From the NCBI GenBank assembly GCA_016218915.1, contig JACRCQ010000043.1, forward strand, positions 1 through 55,376: a stretch of DNA of 55,376 bases, read 5' to 3'. Shown here one piece after another: positions 51,974-55,376 of the stretch. This DNA comes from Deltaproteobacteria bacterium (GTDB taxonomy: Bacteria; Myxococcota_A; Polyangia; Polyangiales; Polyangiaceae). Each line of letters begins with the position of its first letter. Position 1 is the stretch's first letter. The translations under genes were made by a program, and so were the position numbers. The notes beneath the pieces are model-generated. The model made no database searches and was not told where the DNA came from. It saw only the letters and a program-made list of their open reading frames with translations.

Positions 51974-52498
51974 ATGACCTACTTCGATACCGAATTCGCA
52001 GCCACCAAGTACCTGACTGACCACGGCCTGTTTACGATGGATCCTCAGAGAGTGAGTTCGGTACTTCGAGATCTCATCGCGTCGATTGCCGCGTTGCCGA
52101 GGGCGATCACCGCGGAGGGGGTCGATGGCGCGCCTCCGTGGTTTGCCACAGAGTGGTCTCTTTGGGTATTGGGAGAATCGCTCAACAAGCTCGTCAAGCG
52201 TAGAAAGGGCGAACCTCTGTCTCCGATTATCGGTGTGGTTAGCGATACGGTGCGAGATCGAAGATTCGGGAAGGGAAGGCAGACATTTGTGCGCATTCTT
52301 GGCGGGGTGGACGCAGAGGCTCACAAGGAACTACTGATGGACTTGCTCGATGATCCAGAGGTGTCTGGGCACGCAATCAAGGCCCTTCGCGTGGGCAAGG
52401 TCAGCGGAGCCAGTGAACGGGTCCGCGAGGCGCTCAGAGTCGCGCGTGTGGGCTGGATTCGTACAGAAGCGAAGAAGTATTTGGCGAAGTATCCTTGA
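51974..52498 (+). CDS. Hypothetical protein, helical
   Basis: 174 residues, soluble. It is predicted helical, with HEAT-like pairs at the end (VDAEAHKELLMDLLDDPEVS, ASERVREALRVARVGWIRTE). The family was not recognised. It uses more AT-rich codons than the neighbouring operons (for example AAG TAT TTG GCG AAG TAT CCT at the end). It lies between two direct copies of a dispersed repeat, which suggests transfer or duplication. Size and setting resemble immunity proteins of contact-dependent toxin systems, but no toxin gene is seen here. Confidence 0.7.
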   Translation: MTYFDTEFAATKYLTDHGLFTMDPQRVSSVLRDLIASIAALPRAITAEGVDGAPPWFATEWSLWVLGESLNKLVKRRKGEPLSPIIGVVSDTVRDRRFGKGRQTFVRILGGVDAEAHKELLMDLLDDPEVSGHAIKALRVGKVSGASERVREALRVARVGWIRTEAKKYLAKYP

Positions 52499-52675
52499 AA
52501 CTGAAAGTCGTCTCTTAGGAGGCGAGCATGGGACGCTCCCGGCCCTTGAATCTTCTTCGTATCTGCATGCGGGAGCGGCCCATCCGGAGACTCCGCCTGC
52601 TACATCCCGGGGGCGGATCTTCGACGACCCTCCACAACCTGCGGAGTACGACGCGGCCTGAACGGCCAATGGAGC

Positions 52676-52746
52676 CGGCGGGTCCCTTCGCCCCATATCC
52701 ACGCTCGCTGGACCGGGCAGGCTTCTCACCGGATGGATCTTCGGCT
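52676..52746 (+). repeat. Dispersed repeat, copy B
   Basis: About 71 bases similar to copy A at 51717-51784 (shared core TTCGCCCCA.ATCCACGCTCGCTG). It lies between the two unknown genes, in the otherwise gene-free stretch 52499-52810. Confidence 0.75.
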
Positions 52747-52810
52747 ACGATAGCCATCGAATCGGCTATCAGCACTGGAGGCCTTTCAATCAGCGGCGGG
52801 TTCTGAGGAC

Positions 52811-53389
52811 ATGATGATGCTCAAGACTCACGGAGTTGCGGCACTGCGGTCGGGTCGCGTGCTGATCGAGGGTGACTACCGCCCCGGCAGTGGAGGTCCG
52901 GGCCTGCTCTTGCTGAGGCTGCAGGACCAGGAAACCCACGAGTCCGTCGAGGGGCTGATCAGGTTGGATCCATGGATCGGTGATGAGTACAGCCTGATTG
53001 AGTTCAGGACTGGTAACTGCTTCCTCATCTGCGGAGCGCAGGCCGTGGTGGCGGTCGACGCATCGAATCTCGCGTTGCTGTCGTCTCTCGGCCTGGAGTA
53101 CCAGGAGGGAGAGACCATCGATTCGCCGTGGCACACGGAGATCGAGGGAATCCGGTTGCTCATTCTTGCCACGGAGCGACGAGTCTGGTGCGTCGACGAA
53201 CGCGGAGCTATTCGGTGGGTATGGGGATGCCTGACCAGCGAGCAAGACAGATGGGTTTCTGGTGAACCTGCCATAAGAGACGACTGTGTTCGCGTTCCAC
53301 TCCGGAGCGCCAAGGGCGATCTCTTCGTTGATCTCCAGGTCAAGGACGGCCTTCCGGCCCCAGCCTGGAGTTCGCGCTCGGGTGAGTGA
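52811..53389 (+). CDS. Hypothetical protein, beta-rich
   Basis: 192 residues; ATG occurs three times in a row (52811, 52814, 52817) behind TGAGGAC. It is beta-rich with propeller-like strands (VVAVDASNLALLSSLGLEY, LILATERRVWCVDERGAIRW, VFWG-type turn VWGCLTSEQ). No signal peptide is seen, so it is probably cytoplasmic. The family was not recognised. It lies in the accessory tail with the other unknown genes and is less GC-rich than the core genes of the window. It could be an immunity-type protein; this is a guess from setting and size only. Confidence 0.7.
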   Translation: MMMLKTHGVAALRSGRVLIEGDYRPGSGGPGLLLLRLQDQETHESVEGLIRLDPWIGDEYSLIEFRTGNCFLICGAQAVVAVDASNLALLSSLGLEYQEGETIDSPWHTEIEGIRLLILATERRVWCVDERGAIRWVWGCLTSEQDRWVSGEPAIRDDCVRVPLRSAKGDLFVDLQVKDGLPAPAWSSRSGE

Positions 53390-53564
53390 GAGTGTGGACG
53401 ATCCTGCAGACTTGGCTCGCGCCCTTTTTCTCGGATGAGTAGAACTATTCGGACAAATATTCGCAACGGCAGTACTACCGGGTGTATCGATGCTGATATT
53501 GCAGAGCCGTCTCCCAAGCCCTGAGCCTGGAAGTGGTCCCCGAGTTGGCGAGTCGGAGAGCTAC

Positions 53565-53915
53565 GTGAACATTGTCCGGGTTGTTGCGGCAATGCTCGCC
53601 TCGATCGTTCTCTATTTCTTCTCGGCGGGCCCGGTGGCTTTCGGCGCAGGGCTCCTCTCTAACAAGAGCAAAGCGGGGCCTATTGTTCGATGCATATTCG
53701 CGCCCTATGCGCACGTCGACCTGATGCTAAGGTATTGGGACGTCACACTCCTGAAAGACTACGCGGACTTGTGCTTCAGTCTCGGTCGTGACATTCGCGG
53801 CAGCATCCGCAGCTCACCCCGACCGGGTTCGCCGCCACCCGACGCGTCAAGCGACGTTCGGGTACCAGAACACTCCACTCTCGCCCACAGCCCGCCGCCG
53901 CCGTCGTGCCCGTAG
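53565..53915 (+). CDS. Small membrane protein of unknown function
   Basis: About 116 residues from GTG 53565 with GGAGAG upstream (the frame is open from 53490). One or two hydrophobic stretches (VRVVAAMLASIVLYFFSAGP, VAFGAGLL) and a tail with YAHVDLMLRYWDVTLLKDYA. The FFSAGPV..Y.P.. layout recalls short membrane proteins common in planctomycetes and myxobacteria. Its Pro-rich end may run past the original stop, since the downstream region is decayed. Function is unknown. Confidence 0.5.
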   Translation: MNIVRVVAAMLASIVLYFFSAGPVAFGAGLLSNKSKAGPIVRCIFAPYAHVDLMLRYWDVTLLKDYADLCFSLGRDIRGSIRSSPRPGSPPPDASSDVRVPEHSTLAHSPPPPSCP

Positions 53916-53919
53916 CTCG

Positions 53920-54090
53920 CTACTTGCTCACGCGCCAGATCGTCCCTTGCGTAGGGTCGGACCAGTACACGTCGGTCGCATCCACCGCCATGCCGTAGGG
54001 ATCCCCGAGCGTGCCGAGCAGGTGGAGCACACCTCCGCCACACACAGGGACGCGAGACAGAATGCCGGTGTAGGGAGACGCCCCTTCGTA
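53920..54090 (-). pseudogene. Fragment of a secreted beta-propeller gene
   Basis: The minus strand has 56 codons that end in a normal stop and encode a typical propeller end: ILSRVPVCGGGVLHLLGTLG, then YGMAVDATDVYWSDPTQG and TIWRVSK. The AVDATxVYWxD pattern is common in myxobacterial surface lipoproteins. Upstream the frame meets a TAG at 54091-54093 and no start or signal peptide remains. It is a remnant whose 5-prime part was lost next to the transposase. Confidence 0.7.
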
Positions 54091-54106
54091 CTACTTCGCC
54101 ACATTT

Positions 54107-54172
54107 CTAACACCGATCCGGCACGGGCACGCGCGCCCCGCAGCGCTTGCAGATCACAGCTTCCGCAAACAT
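54107..54172 (-). pseudogene. Tiny Cys-containing fragment
   Basis: A 21-codon frame (ATG to TAG) contains VICKRCGARVPVPDRC, which looks like the knuckle of a zinc ribbon. There is no obvious Shine-Dalgarno. It lies between the propeller fragment and the transposase and is probably debris. Confidence 0.25.
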
Positions 54173-54227
54173 GCTGACGAGCCACCTTCGAATCGCGGGC
54201 AGCGACGGCTGTGGTGGTGGACCGACC

Positions 54228-55376
54228 TCAGGAGTTTTTTTTTCGTCGGAGCCGCAGGTGCTGCAGGTATGCGAAGGCGATCATGGTGAGCAAGGCGTGG
54301 TGATGTAACCCGTGCCATGAGCGGCCCTCAAAGTGATCGAGGCCGAGTTCTTCCTTCATCTGTTGGTGTCCTTGTTCGCACACCCAGCGCCCCTTGATCG
54401 CCGTCGCGAGCGTCTTGAGCGAGGAGCGCCGGGGCTGGTTCGACAAGTAGTACCTGAGGTCGTCCGGGCTACGGCGCTCGCACACAAGCCACACTTCGTC
54501 GCCGGGAAGATGCAAGCCTTTCGACACCTCGAGGCCGTCTGCAACGCGCACGCGCATTGCAGCGAACTCGCAGTGCATCATGCCCTTGGTGCCCAGCCTC
54601 CATGCGATCATCCGCATCGCTTTCGGTCCCAGGGAAGCGATGGCCTGCTCAGCGCTGATTGGTTTTTCGGACGGTATCGGGTGCTTGCCTGGACGACCGG
54701 GACGGCCGCGGCTGGGTTCTCCAAGTTCCACCGAGGTGCTGTACATCATCTGCGTCTTCAAGATACCCACGGACCAAGTCAGTCCCATGGAGGACAAGCC
54801 CTGCCTGAACTCCGCGCAGACGCCGTAGCCTCCATCTGCCAACACCACGCCGAAGCGCACACCCGCCTGCTGCACCCTGGCGACCTGCTCGAGCGCGATC
54901 TGCCACTTCGTCTTGAAGACAACATCCTTCGGGACCGAAGCCCGGCGCATTCGCTCCGGATCTGACGTCCAGCTCTCCGGCATGTACAGATGGAGGCTCA
55001 ACGGCACGGGCACTTCGTTCCGCGCCAGAGTCAGCGAAACCAGCGCTTGGCAGTTCGCCTTCGTCCCAATCTGCCCACAGTACTGGTGCGCAACGCCAAC
55101 GGACTGCCGCCCCTTCTTGAGCAGCGCCGTGTCGTCGATGACCAGCACGGCATCATCGCCACCCACCATGCCATCCGCCTTGGCCCACAAGACCTGCTCG
55201 ACGGGGTCCAGATCCCAGCGCGACGCGGCGACGAAATGATTGATCTGCTCAGTATCTTCTGGAGCAACACGCTCGGCGATCCGATCCATGCTCTTGCGAT
55301 CACCGGGCAGGATCAGTCCCTGCACATACAACGGCGCCCAGATACGCCGCTTCTTGTTTCCCAGCGCATCCAAGAA
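54228..55376 (-). mobile_element. IS701-like transposase, 5-prime end outside the window
   Basis: At least 382 codons, open to the right edge, so the N-terminus is missing. It has the family layout: ERVAPEDTEQINHFVAASRW, the first catalytic Asp in AVLVIDDTALLKKGRQSVG, a VLADGGYG motif with the second Asp, and the Glu region QQMKEELGLDHFEGRSWHGL. Near the C-terminus is HALLTMIAFAYLQHLRL. The frame appears intact, so the element may still move. A run of nine T precedes the stop side (54233-54242). I could not define terminal inverted repeats, because one end is outside. Confidence 0.88.

Noticed and set aside
51708..51977. An 89-codon frame before the hypothetical gene at 51974
   Set aside because: It crosses a dispersed repeat, has no Shine-Dalgarno or recognisable motif and overlaps the next start.
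1..55376. tRNA, rRNA, riboswitch or replication origin
   Set aside because: No cloverleaf-like, ribosomal or DnaA-box cluster patterns were noticed by eye. A covariance-model search would be needed to exclude small RNAs.

Overview
The window is high-GC DNA with tightly packed genes, many short overlaps and many secreted lipoproteins (signal peptides ending in Gly/Ala-Cys). It has Ser/Thr kinases with an HRDVSPQN catalytic loop, an FHA-type sigma-54 activator, TPR/PEGA-like envelope proteins, formylglycine-generating-enzyme-like lipoproteins and several PAS/GAF histidine kinases. Together these suggest a myxobacterium (Myxococcota, probably Polyangiales). That assignment is inferred from gene style; no marker gene is present. 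I see no tRNA, rRNA or CRISPR array.

Layout. 0-10 kb: a GAF-PAS histidine kinase with a truncated receiver; an ECF sigma / FecR-like / secreted-protein operon; an EF-hand lipoprotein followed by an ECF sigma, a small membrane protein and a Metal_resist-type periplasmic sensor; a response regulator whose receiver has lost its phosphorylation residues; a metallophosphoesterase lipoprotein. 10-23 kb: a 1680-residue TPR protein with a GAF-like end, an FGE-like lipoprotein, a triple-PAS hybrid kinase, a two-TM envelope protein, an FHA sigma-54 activator and a Ser/Thr kinase. 23-40 kb: an envelope/secretome block with Cys-rich and putative pore-forming lipoproteins, a 1469-residue zinc metalloprotease, a TPR/PEGA protein, a beta-propeller-like lipoprotein, and a papain-family protease with three nidogen-like repeats. 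40-45 kb: a TetR regulator and a Gfo/Idh/MocA oxidoreductase that share a palindromic operator, a VOC protein with a histone-H1-like lysine tail, and a double-GAF histidine kinase.

44.8-49.9 kb is the most interesting segment. It is a four-gene operon: DUF3348, a MotA/ExbB-like channel protein with a long helical tail (DUF802 repeats), a MotB/ZorB-like OmpA protein that keeps the ion-binding Asp in its single membrane helix, and DUF2894. The architecture is that of a proton-driven stator like ZorA-ZorB of the Zorya phage defence, but with two uncharacterised partner proteins in place of ZorC/D/E.

49.9-55.4 kb is an accessory, partly decayed tail. It holds a 30-bp tandem repeat, a second FGE-like lipoprotein, three unknown small genes flanked by a dispersed ~70-bp repeat, a beta-propeller gene fragment, and an IS701-like transposase cut by the window edge.
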